Positions 32,401-44,985 of a DNA stretch of 64,000 nt are shown piece by piece. The position numbers were made by a program, and so were the translations under genes. This DNA comes from Welwitschia mirabilis (taxonomy: Eukaryota; Gnetophyta; Gnetopsida; Welwitschiales), in assembly GCA_051453625.1 (NCBI GenBank), contig JBOZIK010000001.1, forward strand, positions 102,237,210 through 102,301,209. Direction: 5' to 3'. The notes below the pieces were generated by a model, which searched no databases, was not told the DNA's origin, and saw only the letters and a list, made by a program, of their open reading frames with translations. Numbering within the stretch: position 1 is the stretch's first letter; each line of letters begins with the position of its first letter.

Positions 32401-34674
32401 CCTTGTTTGGGTGTTTCACAATGCAACTTCAATTAAGGTTGTTTCTTCCTTTTCATAAACTACAATATAGACTTGAATTAGATATAGGAATTGAGTACAA
32501 ATCCATTCTTGAATTACAAGCTTATGCCAACTAGGAGAATTAATGCTTATTTTTCCTTGGAAGCGCCACGATTTTTTATTTAATATAAGGTTTGCAATCA
32601 CCTTAAAAACCATGTCACATAAATATTTTCTAATATATTACCATTAAATGCATGACATTAATAATTTAATTTTTGTCATATAAAGTAATAAATAACATGT
32701 TGGTTAAATTTACATATCATAATAAATACCAAAAAAGAAAAAACAATTTGAAGGTTTGAAGACTTTTTTAAAAGACTTTTTAGTCGCGAGTCAGCTAAAA
32801 GTCAATGAAAGTCAGCACCAAAAGAAAAAAGTTTGGCCACTAGTCGCCTATTAGTCAGCAAAAGAAGTCAACAAGACTTAGAAAAAGTTGGCTTCATTGA
32901 GTTAGGAATACTAGTTGCCCTAATAGCCTCCTTTTTAATCATTGGGCTATGAAAGAAGGAAGACAAGCATGAAGCTTGGATGTTGCTTTGAATAACACCA
33001 AAGGACAAGAAAAAGACAAAGTGGGGTTTGAGGGATTTGTCTTTGAGCATTACCCTAAAAGAGTGAGAAAGAACAATGAAGAGAACGAGGAGGAGTATCG
33101 CCCTTGTGGCAATATCATATGACTAAGGCAAAAAAGAGAAGGGAATGCGATGAGTAAAGGATAAGAAGCAATGCAGAAAGCAAGTACCCCAAGTTGAAGG
33201 AGAAAGGTTGTAGATAGTAAAAGTGAAATACAAAGGAAAATGTGCCATGGGAATGAAGAAAGAGCTTGAAAAAGGCCAATCATTCCGGGTTTTGTGTAGA
33301 AAGGAGAAACCTAAAGGAAGAAAAAGGATATAAATACAGATGGAAGGCTAGTGATAAAAGCAATCGCAAATCCTAACAAGTTGATTTGGAAAGTGAGGGA
33401 GAGACAAAGGAAAATGAAAGGAGGTACAGAAAAGAGAAGGTTAGCATTGTAATCAAACTTAAGAAGAAAGGAGAGTTATTAGGAGGGCAACAATGGTCAA
33501 GTTTGAGAAGGGCATAACTATTGCTATTACTATGCTAGACTCTACTACTATGCTAGTAATGGTAACGAATAGCAAGTGGAATGGTGTGTACCTTATTTGA
33601 TTCCATCTATCTTAGATCTGATAGTTCATGCATGACACTGGAAACCTAGAGATTGATCTATATTCTCAATTAAGATTTCGCCACGATGTAAGATCCTTCA
33701 TCCATTTAACTCCTGTAAAACCTTTTACCTTGCCTCTAATATTTTTGTTCATTTACTCCATATCATTCACAAAAGCTAATTGTCTCTGCTCAGATTGCTT
33801 TGGCAATTTAGAAAGAGTAATCCTTAATCTAGGGCTTGACAAGCGAGGATAGTTATTCATCATAACAATACTCAAGCTACAAGCCTAGCATGCCAAGCAA
33901 AGACATGACTTCCAAATTAAACAAAGCTTCACATCATTCATTGTCTCTATTAAGTGTCTCCCGATGATAACTATCTAATGGTTTAAACTTCATGGTGAAA
34001 AGGGCTTCCAAAAGGCAATGCATAAAGAGGTGAAGGACACAATAGCCGTGAAAAAAAAGACACCTTGGTGGCAAAAAGAGATGTACCATTGAAGAAAGAT
34101 ATTGTGGTATACTAGATAGATGCCATAAGAAGAACATGGTGGAAGCATTGACCGATATGCCCAGAAGCAAGTGTTCCCGATGCTTGTATTCTACTTCCAA
34201 ATGAAAAACTTGTTGTTGGTTAGAAGGCTTTGGAGGATGTTACTTGAAATTTCTTCTTGTTGGACAACTTTCTTCCATTAGATATCTGAGTGAGTGTACT
34301 TCCCTTAAGGCAAATTCTAGCTTTCATGCTTTTTTGTTAGTATCCCTTTTACCTTTTCTAATGCTTTGTTATAGACCCAGTCATAGTTCTCTTGCAAGCA
34401 AGCTAATTTTTTATGTCCTTTGTACATGGTACCCAAAATTTGTTGTTGTGGTCTTCGTTTTTAATTATAAAATAGTGCCCTCACTTTCTGCAATAATGTA
34501 TTTCTGTTTACATGTTCCCTTCACGTTGCACAATTTATTCATAAATATACCTGACAAACTAATTAATTTAAAGAACAAAGAAAATAATTAAAAAGGGTAG
34601 CCTTCACTTAGTGGCAATCATGGTGAACACCAATAATTTGTTGAAAAAGTGAAGTCAAATTTGTCTTGTTTATA
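32401..34674. other. AT-rich stretch, nothing identified
   Basis: No domain-bearing frame on either strand. Frames of 60-90 codons occur but have no recognisable motif. Confidence 0.45.
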
Positions 34675-35040
34675 TTGTAATGTTATGTTTTAACATTGAC
34701 CCCCCTTTTTTGTAATGTTGTAAAAAATGTTATGTTTTAACTCCTTGGGTTATTTAAAATAAAATTAAAAAAAATAAAGGGAAAAAGGGAAGAACTTTCT
34801 AGATTGTCTTGGCTTGAAACCCTAAACCTATTTAAAGGTTGCTTGGGGGTTTGTTTTGTAGTGTGATTCTTTTGCTCGTTCAATAAGATTAAGAGAGCTC
34901 TCTACTTCCCATGGTTTTTCTCAAAAGGGTTTTCCATGTAAATCTGTGTGTTGTTCTTGTGCTTGCTGTTTCGTTTTCTTTAGCATTGATTTATGGTACA
35001 GATTCGTCACATAATTCCCATCTTGTTAGGGTTTGCCAAC
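34675..35040 (+). mobile_element. Copia-like LTR remnant, plus strand
   Basis: LTR-like layout: an AT-rich U3, a TATA-like tatttaaagg (34829-34838), a short transcribed block, then gggttttccatgtaaatctg (about 34928-34947), the characteristic plant copia R/U5 sequence also present at about 26448. tggtacagattcgtcac at 34994-35010 could be a degraded primer-binding site (compare TGGTATCAGAGC). No coding sequence follows. Edges are approximate. Confidence 0.5.
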
Positions 35041-36874
35041 TGAAGATCAATAAGGTCTCCTACTAATCATTAAGGAAGACAATACCAACCACAAATTTTC
35101 AATGTTCAATGATGCTAGACAACAGTTCAATAAGGATTCTTTTAACCAAAAACACTTGTATTGTCCAAGCAAAGACAGTAAGTGAAGGATTGACAAGAAG
35201 TTGGCAACCGTCTCCTAATCTTGCTCTTCGACTATTCAACCCTTTGAAGTTCTATGCCTTGGACTAATCTCCAAACCAGCCTCCATTCAAATTACAACAA
35301 CAAGATGAAGACTAACAATGTTGGCAAGCTTTAAGACTCGATCAAAGATTAACAATCCAACTAGGATTTTCATTAGACATTCCTAGATGAACATAAACTC
35401 TGCAATTCTCACAAGAAAGTGAAGACCAAAGACTAGTTTCTTTCCTTCGCATCTTCAGCATAAAAACCATAAAAACTACAAATGGCAAACCATCTTAGGC
35501 AAAGCCATGTTCCTATCTCAGCTAGAAGTAATATGATGTGTTACAAGTTGTCGTGCAATCCTCCTTCTTAGGTGGAGATGATATTTACAATAGGTTAACC
35601 CACCTTGTTGCTGATATTTTCTAGCTTGATGCTTGAAGTGGCATGACTACTTAATGCAAACTTTGTTTAACATGTCTCCCACTTGATAAAGATGTGTATC
35701 TTTAGTAATCTCATACCATTGATAAGTTTCTTATAAAGAATGCTATTCTTGTCTAAGGTTAACACTTACACACTTGCTTGATGACGTGGTGTATCCTTCT
35801 ACTTTCATGCATCATTGAGGTTAACCAAGACATATGTTTTGGGAAGCAACAAGACATGCGATAGATTAGCATACTTATATTACTCAATAGATATTTCAAT
35901 TCTTCAAAGGCTATTGGGTAAAAAAAAAATTACTTTGGAGGAATCATTGTACAGCTATCGTGTATCTCTATGTACCATATAATCATTTTATCCAATCTTC
36001 GTTTCTTACCCTAGTTGATGTTGACAGAATAGTCTTGACCACTATTTCGCAAGAGGTTTTGAAGTATATACTATCACTACTAAGCTTATACTTTTGAAGG
36101 TGCTTCCTTACAAGTATTCTTGTTGCAAATGAAAAGTTTTCCAGGATCATGTTGATCCCCTTCTGTTAAAGCTCATTTCAAAAAATTAGTTTATGTGACC
36201 ATCTCATCAAACATGTCAAATTTACAATTTACTCATTTTTACTCCTGAAAGCTTTGACTTGAATTATATTCTTTTAGAGAGAGTGAAAATCCTCTTTTCA
36301 AGCCTCAAATCTTATTTAATAAAAACAAAATATGCTTTTTGGAAAATTTGTCTGCATCTTACAACTTACAGAAACTGAAAACTACGTCAACATATGATTT
36401 AACCCTAGTACAACATGAACATTTTACACATAAATATGAAAAATGATTTCTTCTAATGATAAACTGATAAATCTGATCATCCTTATTAAATAAAATAAAG
36501 ATGAACAGTTAATATTATTTGTGGCGTCATATAAATAGTTTTTAATAATGCAGGCATTAAGTCTCCTAATTGGAACAGAGTAACAAACCATGATGCCCTT
36601 TGATAAGACCTAATATTTATATGCCATGTGCACCTTCTGAAGGGAGGTCGGACATCATACACCAGCATGGTTCAGTTTCCTTGTATACATTGCACTAGAT
36701 GTACATTCCTTGCTCTCAAATGGGAGTAGAAGACAAAGTGTTGAACATTACTATGCATTAGATAACTCCTTTGTATCCAAGTAGAATTAGAGAAATTAAA
36801 ATAACAAAATAATTAAAGACAAATCTTGCAGCATAAATCAAGAACAAATTATGAGAGATTTCTAAAAGTGTGTG
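35041..36874. other. AT-rich stretch, nothing identified
   Basis: Probably decayed transposon interior downstream of the LTR remnant. I cannot recognise any protein motif. Confidence 0.4.
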
Positions 36875-37106
36875 ACCTCATAGCCAAATATCCTCAAAAC
36901 TATCTAATGGAAATTCTGGCTGCACTCAACTCGGTTATTAACAAACCAACAAAAGCCAAAACAAGCATGTTTCGTGGTCCTTAAAATTGGACCTCATAGC
37001 CAAATATCTGAAAAATAATCTAATGGAAAATCTGGCTGCACTCAATTCAGTTATTAATAAACCAACAAAAGCCAAAACAAGCATGTTTCATGGTCCATAA
37101 AATTGG
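36875..37106 (+). repeat. Tandem duplication, 2 x 116 bp
   Basis: Copies at 36875-36990 and 36991-37106, each starting acctcatagccaaatatc and ending aaaattgg. They differ at about a dozen positions. Non-coding. Confidence 0.9.
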
Positions 37107-38215
37107 AGATCACTAAAGAGCATAACATTTGTATTTGGTTATAATGCACTTCATCACGTATAGATTAATTTAAATTTGCAGCTGAAACCCATTCAGATCA
37201 GTCTTCCTTCAAAATAAAATAGAATGCTCACAGCTAAACAAATACAACTTCCAAGAATTTCAAGACAACAAATAAAATATCCATAAACAGGTTATACGAT
37301 GCAAATACACAAGTTTTGGACATTTAATTTTCTTATATTCAGAATGTAAGCTTTTAATATAGCAACTTTTAAATTTTGCTATGCCTTTATATATTTAGCA
37401 CTGTTAATCTTCCAAATAATGTTGATGGATGCAATGTTTTCATATACAAGTACTTCGGTTGAGGTCAAAAAGATGTGTTTACATTTAAGGCTTAAGTTGA
37501 TAAGATGAAACTTGGAAAGAAGCATGAAGGTTTTGGTAGATATCATTGTAAGTTCATTTAGCTTTCTAAGTTCATTTAGCTTTCTCAAAATTGAGGTTAG
37601 AACTCACATTGAGCACAGATCACGTTAGTATTTTATTTCTAATTGGATTTAAATTGAAAAACACAGGAAAGAAGCTCTTATCATTTCTATATGTGCGATC
37701 CAATCTACCTCACACATCATCATCGCCTACCATAGAAGCAAATGAGATGAAAGCTTAAAACCAGGAGTAATTGGTTAGTGAAAACGTTGTTTTGTTTCTT
37801 AAAAATTTAGAATTGGGAGACCCAGAAGATCATTAGCATTGGAACTTCATTTCAAGATGCGATCATGCAGCTAAAATAGCCAGCGACATGTCATATATTT
37901 AAATCTATGCGGTTCAGAAATGAAGAAAATTAACTAAGTCTCTAAAGAAAAACATGTCAATTCCATCGAAACCACACGAATTTTTAACAATTTGGGCTTC
38001 AAAATTTCCTCAAAAAGAAACAATTCGTAATAAGCCAAACAAGGAACGACAGAAAAATTAAACCAAAAACAGATAAAACAAAGACACGAAGCTATAATCC
38101 CCGAACACAAAAGAGGCACGACCTATTTCATGCCAAGTAGAACAATCAGAACAAAACAATTCCAAACTATGGCAAAATCTTTCCCCCTGGAAAGAACCAA
38201 GAGCAACAGACTAAC
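37107..38215. other. AT-rich stretch, nothing identified
   Basis: No credible exon on either strand. If 38216-38460 is a 5' leader, the gene's introns would run through here. Confidence 0.35.
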
Positions 38216-38460
38216 CTCAGAAGACGAACCTCAAATTGCGCGTTTGACCTAACTGAAATGGAATCGAAGCCGTTGAGCGTGAAATCGCGAAGAAAGATTT
38301 CTTTTATTTGAAGAAAAACAACCAGATCCTGTACAATAAAGAAGATACCGCTTCCGGAAATTTCCAGACAGATTCTGGTTTTGGCTGAGAGAGAACTTTT
38401 GCTTTCGAATTTAATTTTAAGCGAAGATGAAGAAGAATAAAGAATCAAATATAAGGATGT
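38216..38460 (-). promoter_or_regulatory. Possible 5' leader exon of a minus-strand gene
   Basis: A less AT-rich island. Read on the minus strand it looks like a plant leader: a TATA-like ttatatttg near 38450, a pyrimidine-rich ttcttcttcatcttcgc, then a CpG-containing stretch ending in gaG|GTTAGT, a possible 5' splice site at about 38216. A 93-codon frame overlaps but looks like chance. No downstream coding exon was found, so this is weak. Confidence 0.25.
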
Positions 38461-39408
38461 AAAGATGGTCTTCTTATGCTTCTTCTTCTGATTGGCATAG
38501 TAACGACAACTCCACTTTCTTCGTTCTCATCCAGTGTCTCCCCTTTAACATCATTGACTTGTCATTCACTATTCCTTTGTCAACTCTGATTCCACGTCAT
38601 CGAATGCTTAGTGAGTAGAATTTCGAATAACCTGTTGTTTCCACAAATATTATTTTATAATGATTAGTATTGTTTGTTGTTTATAAAAATGTTATTTTTA
38701 AGTTTGCGTGATACTGTCAAATTAGTAAGGTTTTATGGTTTGATGACAAATCACACGCTCAAATTCTGAACGCACCTTTTGCTTTCAGTGGGGGACGTAG
38801 TTTATCCCATCAGACTTTTTGGAAGGTTTCTTTTGTTTGTTTAAAACTCTTCACGTTTACCTTATCACGTAGAATAAACTAAGTAGAAGTTTTTTTTTTT
38901 TTTTTTCGTCATGCATGTATTTGAATTTGACATCTTCTATAAAAATCTAAGTTATAAAAATACTAATAACATAAGTAAAGGTAGCTTTTTGTTTTAATAT
39001 TTTAGCTATGGCTATTAAGCTTATAAATTAATGCTTTTTGTGAGATTTTTGAGTCGTGTTAGACTCGAAGCTTTTAGTGACAATTCTTCTTCTTTGTACA
39101 GTCGCCACAAGCACCCAAATGAACGATTTAAGGAAGGACAACTTTAAATTAAATGAACATACTTTATAGGTTATAAATAGTGAGCTTAGTAAAGATTTCT
39201 CTTTGAATCATATTTTTTAATAAATAAGAAATTATTGACATAGTATAAGGCCCTTGGCATAATTAAATCATTTGTCTAGGTAATGGTGATGGTTGTACTT
39301 ATAAGGGTGAGGGGGAGTAAAGTCACTAAAAGTTTTGAGTCTAACATTCCTTTAATCATGCTAAATGAGGAGAAGTATTTAAAGCTTATCAAATTATCAA
39401 ATAGTATA
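38461..39408. other. AT-rich stretch with poly-T run
   Basis: Run of about 18 T at 38889-38906. Otherwise nothing recognised. Confidence 0.5.
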
Positions 39409-40010
39409 CTACTAGCTTATATATCTATTTCATGTGTATCTATAATTTGGCTGAGAGATATCAATCTCTACCGCCTTTGGATAAGGTTACAAGCATTAAC
39501 CTAAACACATTTCGCCTACACCTTGGTGTTGACTATAAACACATTCAAAGTTGACTTTGCTTTCAATCAATGTTGACTTTTATCATTTGCTCAATGTTGA
39601 CCATTCATCAAAAGTTAATGTCTCGTTGTTGACCAAAATTTTGTAGGGAAATTTTGGTTGATAGTAAGAAAAGTTTGGCGAAGAACTAGGTAATGATTTT
39701 TTGTGAATGGNNNNNNNNNNNNNNNNNNNNNNNNNNNNNNNNNNNNNNNNNNNNNNNNNNNNNNNNNNNNNNNNNNNNNNNNNNNNNNNNNNNNNNNNNN
39801 NNNNNNNNNNAAGTCAACATTGACTAGAGGCAAAGTCAACTTTGAATGTGGCTATAATTAACACTAATGTGTAGGTGAAATGTATTTGGGTTAATGCTTC
39901 TACCCTCACTCGAAAGGCGGTAGAGATTGATATCTGAAAGGCAATAGAGATTGATATCTCTTGGCCAAATTATAGATGCATATGAGATATATATCTAAGC
40001 TAGTGGTCAC
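39409..40010. repeat. Large imperfect inverted repeat with W-box cluster
   Basis: The ~190 bp at 39409-39596 are the reverse complement of ~39811-40008, with mismatches and one extra internal ~24-bp repeat in the right arm (aaaggcggtagagattg, then aaaggcaatagagattg). Between the arms lie 110 bp and a 100-N gap (39711-39810). The left arm and loop hold TTGAC at about 39529, 39551, 39573, 39597 and 39629 in C/T-following contexts (W-boxes), and the right arm holds their complements. It could be a foldback/MITE-like element or two haplotypes joined head to head. Confidence 0.7.
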
Positions 40011-40519
40011 CTGCCACAGACTATTATTTATAGATGCATTAAGTATCTTAATTTCATTAGTCATCTTTGCTTTAATTGATAAGGCCCTTATGGAAATGCC
40101 TTAATCATTATTTGTAATCATTTTTATTAACCATGCTTTTTAAACACATAATTTTAATGTAGAAAATAATTGCTAATGATTCAAGTATCTAATGATATCT
40201 CTTTTCTATATTTAAACATAAAAATGCATAAACAAGAAAAAGATAATAGTGTAGGAAAGGAAGTGCTCTTAAAGTTTATAGAGAGGTCAAGTGTCAATTT
40301 ATTATAATGAAGCTAATAAAGAATAATATAAGTATTTAAGTATTACAATGAAGGTAACCAAGAAAAATATAGGCATGTAGCATAAATGAATTAGTAATAT
40401 TTAAGTGCAAAAAATAAATAATAATTTATTTTATCATACTCAATACAAATGTACACCATACATGAATTAGCAAATTATTACAAAGATAATGTATACTAGA
40501 CTTCTAGGCTTCTTAAATG
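40011..40519. other. AT-rich stretch next to the Helitron
   Basis: It should contain the 3' terminus of the minus-strand Helitron (CTRR preceded by a short hairpin, seen here as its complement), but I could not place it. Confidence 0.4.
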
Positions 40520-42200
40520 TTGCTCTTCCTTAATCCGCTTCTCCAAATTAAAACCCTTGGATAATTTTTTGTGTCTTTATTTAGAGAAGGGATGTAATAT
40601 CTTTAATGATTCCATAGACTTCACTCGAGAAAAGGCGACAAAAGTTAATCTTGATATTGCTTTGGTACCAATGTCTATACATACTTTATTGAGGATCATC
40701 CTTTAAGATTTATGAATTGTTAATGCCCAAGCGAGGTTGAGAGGTAGTTGTGTTGCCTGATCTCTAGAGAACACAATGATAGAAACTATTTTTTGACTTG
40801 ATTCATTAAAAGAAACTCTAGTGTAGGTATCAAAGTTAATCATTACATAGGTTGGAATATCAGGTGGATTCTTTCCTGACTAATAAACTATTCATTTAGC
40901 AACACTCATAGATCCATTTAGTAATCTACCTTCAGGTCATATGTTCATAGTCAACATGACCCTAGTTCCTTAACAAAGAAGAAGCTCTGTTTCCAATTCA
41001 CCATCAGCATCATTGTACCTAACTGAATATTGTGTCTTGTTTGCTATGCATCATGTAATGGGTGATTGCACATGAAGTAAGCACTTTTTATTATGAGAAG
41101 AAACCATATCATTCATGGTAAATAGATGAACTGAATTTTGTAAACCATCCATTCCATTAAATGTGGAAGGAAGTTCAGACCTCATCATTAGAAATTCATA
41201 ATCATCATCCAAATATTTACCATCTCTGACATTCATCAATACATTTCAAAACCTTTGTTGATTTAGATCATTACCTTTTTGTTTATATACTGCATCTAAT
41301 ACAACAACTATATCAAATTATCTACATAGTGTCTTCATTTTCTCACTACCATTATACGGTGGACAATCCCTCATCAGAGATGACTAAGCAAGATCACCTA
41401 TTAATATGATGGACTTTCCATCAAAACTCATGTATCAGTGAGCTAGAAATATCCCTTCAATACTTTTGTCAATAGTAAGTAACATCTTACCCACTTACAA
41501 AACTCATCTCATCAACAATGATGTACTTGACATTTTTAAGACGTTCTCAAAGATGTAGCAACTGTCTTGATGAAGCAGGCTTATAGTCATCAACCTTAAT
41601 ACCTAGTGTTAAATGTATTGTTGTCTTCTTGATGTTGTATGTTGCGACTCTAGTGGATGCTAGCACCATAATAATACTTGTGTTATTTGGACACATCTTC
41701 TTAAAGTCATTCCTTATAGCATGAATGAGAAATGATTTTCTTGATCTTGTTGTTTCTTGAATTATCATGTGTAGAGATTAGATTTCTTCTTATTCGAATT
41801 CTTGCAGAACTAAATAAGATTTGAGTATGTTGAAGCATTTCTTTTGTTTTAAACCAAGGCTAGGTGGGCCATTAATTTAATTCATTTTATCTTGAACCAA
41901 TAAATCACATGATGTCTTATTACCTTGAACAAAGGGAAGAAGATATTTTACATAGTCTTCTTCTTTATAGTTTGCAAACCAATTACATTGTTTATAAATA
42001 TTACAGAAGTCAAGCATGTCATGTTTACTTTTCTAAAAAAGGCCTTCATTTAGTAGATGTCTTGGTAATACTTAATAATAATTTTTATAATTTTTCACAT
42101 GCCATGGTTTCACGTCTTCATGTTAATCCTCCTTGATGGTTTACGTTCGAATTCCTCATCATATGATGAATTAATTGCTCATACATTGTGCAACAGGCAT
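40520..42200 (-). pseudogene. Helitron helicase domain (PIF1-type), pseudogene
   Basis: Minus-strand helicase part of a plant Helitron transposase. From right to left: a degraded Walker A (ETTRSRKSFLIHAIRN, about 41715-41765, where the family has GTGGTGKS), then ASTRVATYNIKKTTIH (about 41615-41675, from APTGvAAxNIxGxTIH), RERLKNVKYIIVDEMS (Walker B, DEM intact, about 41500-41552), GKSIILIGDLA, then NVLMNVRDGKYLDDDYEFLM (about 41180-41240). Further on are NSVHLFTMNDMVSSHNKKC, ETELLLC-GTRVMLTMN, QLPLNLAWALTIHKS (about 40705-40755) and LTFVAFSRVKSMESLK. It unwinds DNA during rolling-circle transposition. There are many in-frame stops. Confidence 0.88.
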
Positions 42201-44075
42201 CCATTTAGCCTTTATTTCTTTAGCTGTGTTTCCCAAATCATGTTTGATATCTCTAAATGAATCATAAAGAAGTAGTTGAGCCTAATAATAAGCCATCCAT
42301 TTATCATCATCTATGTTGGGTTACACACAAAATCTAGTAATAGCTCTGATAATTACATGTTTCTTTCTGGAATGCTAAGCATCATATCTTATTTTCCTTA
42401 GATTGAACACATGATATTTTACATAATTGAATAATGACATACCTTCCATAAGATGTAGTAGTCTATTTGGATACTGATCTACCCATGTGTTATACACACG
42501 TTCTTCATCTACAACATGGCTTTGTCTCATTTTTTTATAGACCTCTTTAGATACATTAAGTGATACAAATACCTTGCTACTTTCAACTAAGAAAAGTCCT
42601 TATAACATGCAGCATATTTTCATAACTTTAATGTCATGATCTGTTATAGTATCTATCATTAGTATTTTATAAGCTGAAATGGCAAGCTCACTGGAATTTT
42701 TGTCTTGTGATATCTTCATTAATGTGTCAAAATATGACTTTGATTTCTTCTCTTACTTTAAGGCATACTTTGCAATATATTGTATAACAACATATTTATC
42801 GAAAACAGGTTGCAAGTCTATACTCACTTGTCATGTTTGTAGAATCATTTCATTATAAACATTTAACCTATCATCATTTCTCCTTGGCTCACACTTCTTC
42901 TCATTATTTTCATCTATATACAGCTTAGAATCGTAAGGTTGCAACTTCTACAAAATGTTATACCTACATGAATTAATAAGCATTAGTATCTATAATTTGA
43001 AGATATTTATGGTGTTATAAGTATAGTAGTGTCTAGGTACCTACACATTTGTTGACTAGTTCGTCTTCTCAAACATGCTTCTGGCTTATAAACTATATGT
43101 CTTTGAACATTGTTTAATAAAGTTTTATAATCTTACTCTAGTTGCATATGTTTGAGATTCTCTTTGCATGATTGACATGGATGAAGATCCATGCTTCTTC
43201 TTGAAACCTACAGAAGCAAAAATTATTATGAAAACTAAAATAGCGTAATGAACAAAATATCTAATAAAGAAGATATAACTTTCACTTACAACATTAAGTC
43301 TATCACTCTCATAAAATCTATCATTCAATGCATGCGCAATGGAATCAAAAAATCTCTTAGAATTTGTCACTACTGTATCATCACTCTAGTTAAGTTATTT
43401 TATGTTACGAGATTCTTTTATCCATAAAAATCATGTACATATGGAGAACCTCTATGTTGTCACTCAAATCATGTCTAGTAGTCTAAAACATTAAATTCCT
43501 ATCACATCTAGATTTTTAAGGTCCAAAGATTTAGCTTGATTAGTTAACTCAAAACTAAATTAAAAATCACTTTATTATTATGGAGATTACTAAGGTAATT
43601 TAATTGCTATATTATTGATTTATTCTTTATTTATTGTCTTATTATTTTAGATGTAATTACTTTGTGAAAATTTGTTGTATAGCAATTATTATTTTGAGTG
43701 CTTTTTTTCTTATAATAGTCATAATTAATGATGTTATTTTTAAAGTAATTCCTTAGTTACTTAATTATAATCTTTAATGGCTAAGTTAGTTGGATTTATA
43801 AATCCTTTATTAGAATTACCTCTCTAATTTTTTTGTGACAAGTGTACATATATTCTAAGACAATGTATGAGTTCTCAATAATGTTTTGCAATTGTCATCA
43901 TCTAGCTTCAGACAAATGCTGTGATTGTTCACCAAGCATAATATCATGTAGATCAGGCCAATATAAATCTGCAGCGTTTAAACTAAAGAATATTGTAGGA
44001 GTTTCAAGTTTGTAACCATGTCTAATAGTTTGCTTTTGTTTTTTTCCACTAGGAAGGTATGCCTCTTAGAGAGCT
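42201..44075 (-). pseudogene. Helitron Rep (HUH endonuclease) domain, pseudogene
   Basis: Minus strand. TPTIFFSLNAADLYWPDLHD (about 43935-43995) is the Helitron_like_N signature. After an AT-rich insertion, FNVLDY-stop-T-stop-FE then QHRGSPYVHDF (about 43428-43485) is the catalytic HUH block. The expected HVH reads YVH and two Trp and one Arg codons are stops. LLNNVQRHIVYKPEACLR (about 43060-43115) and a Cys-containing MCRY follow. Then come RRNDDRLNVYNEMIL, VSIDLQPVFDKYVVIQYIAK (about 42775-42835; the YxxKYxxK catalytic-Tyr region, sequence YIAKYALK, retained), SLFNYVKYHVFNLRKIRYDA and AQLLLYDSFRDIKHDLG. The enzyme nicks DNA in Helitron transposition. Mutated HUH and stops make it inactive. 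Confidence 0.87.
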
Positions 44076-44985
44076 TTTAGATCTCATCAAGTTATTTATT
44101 ATTTCTATCAATGGGTAATTATTGATTTTTTCACATAATTCCTCTATCGTGATTATGGCATCGGCAATGTTCTTTTTGAAAAAAACTGTTGTAGACCTGT
44201 TAGAACCCACATTTTGTAAGCTTTAATTAAAAGGGTTTCTAAATTATGTAAAACATTTTGATATCAATTTTAATAAAAATTCCTTTTTATTCTTAATGAA
44301 GATTTATGTGTAGCCCTATAATCAATAATGTATCATATTCATTATACATACTAATAAGGTTACTTAATTATTTAATCTTAGTTTTGNNNNNNNNNNNNNN
44401 NNNNNNNNNNNNNNNNNNNNNNNNNNNNNNNNNNNNNNNNNNNNNNNNNNNNNNNNNNNNNNNNNNNNNNNNNNNNNNNNNNNNNNAGGTTCCGTTGTGC
44501 ATGATAGTTAATAACTATATTAAAAAAAATATTATGGTTAATTAGGGTAATTAAAGTTGGGGTTTTACAAGACCTAAGTACATTATGTCTCATAATCATG
44601 TTGAATATATAATACCTAAAATAAAAAATAATTTGTAAAGGGTTTAAACTTTGTTCCTTTAAATTCATTAAGAATTAAACAAATGACAAGTACTTCTTGA
44701 AATCTTGGATGATGACTAAATATTTCATATTTTTATCTTAAAATATGCTTTCCAAACTCGTGTAGCTTAACATCCTTAGCTCTCTGTGCAAGAATATCAC
44801 ACTTAATTATAGGAAACAATTATGGAAATGACATTGATAGCATATGATTAGTGTTAAACTCATTAATCAGTGACTCTCCTAGTAATGGCCATTGAGAACT
44901 TGTCAAAGGATCGTTATACGTGTTTTGTAGTTAGTTCTTTATAGCATCAAGTTATCTTTCAACTCAACAAAATCATGTGAAGACT
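44076..44985. other. AT-rich insertion and N-gap inside the Helitron
   Basis: Separates the N-terminal domain from the Rep domain and includes the 100-N gap at 44387-44486. Part of it (about 44700-44950) still reads as decayed Helitron on the minus strand (FPIIKCDILAQRAKDVKLHE). The rest looks like inserted AT-rich DNA. Confidence 0.5.

Noticed and set aside
32237-32534. Lys-rich or Phe-rich frames over 32237-32534
   Set aside because: Direct products of the polypyrimidine tract.
38167-38448. 93-codon minus-strand frame in a less AT-rich island
   Set aside because: Sequence is Ser-rich and then hydrophobic with no family match. It looks like a leader exon or chance, so it is listed only as a possible 5' leader.
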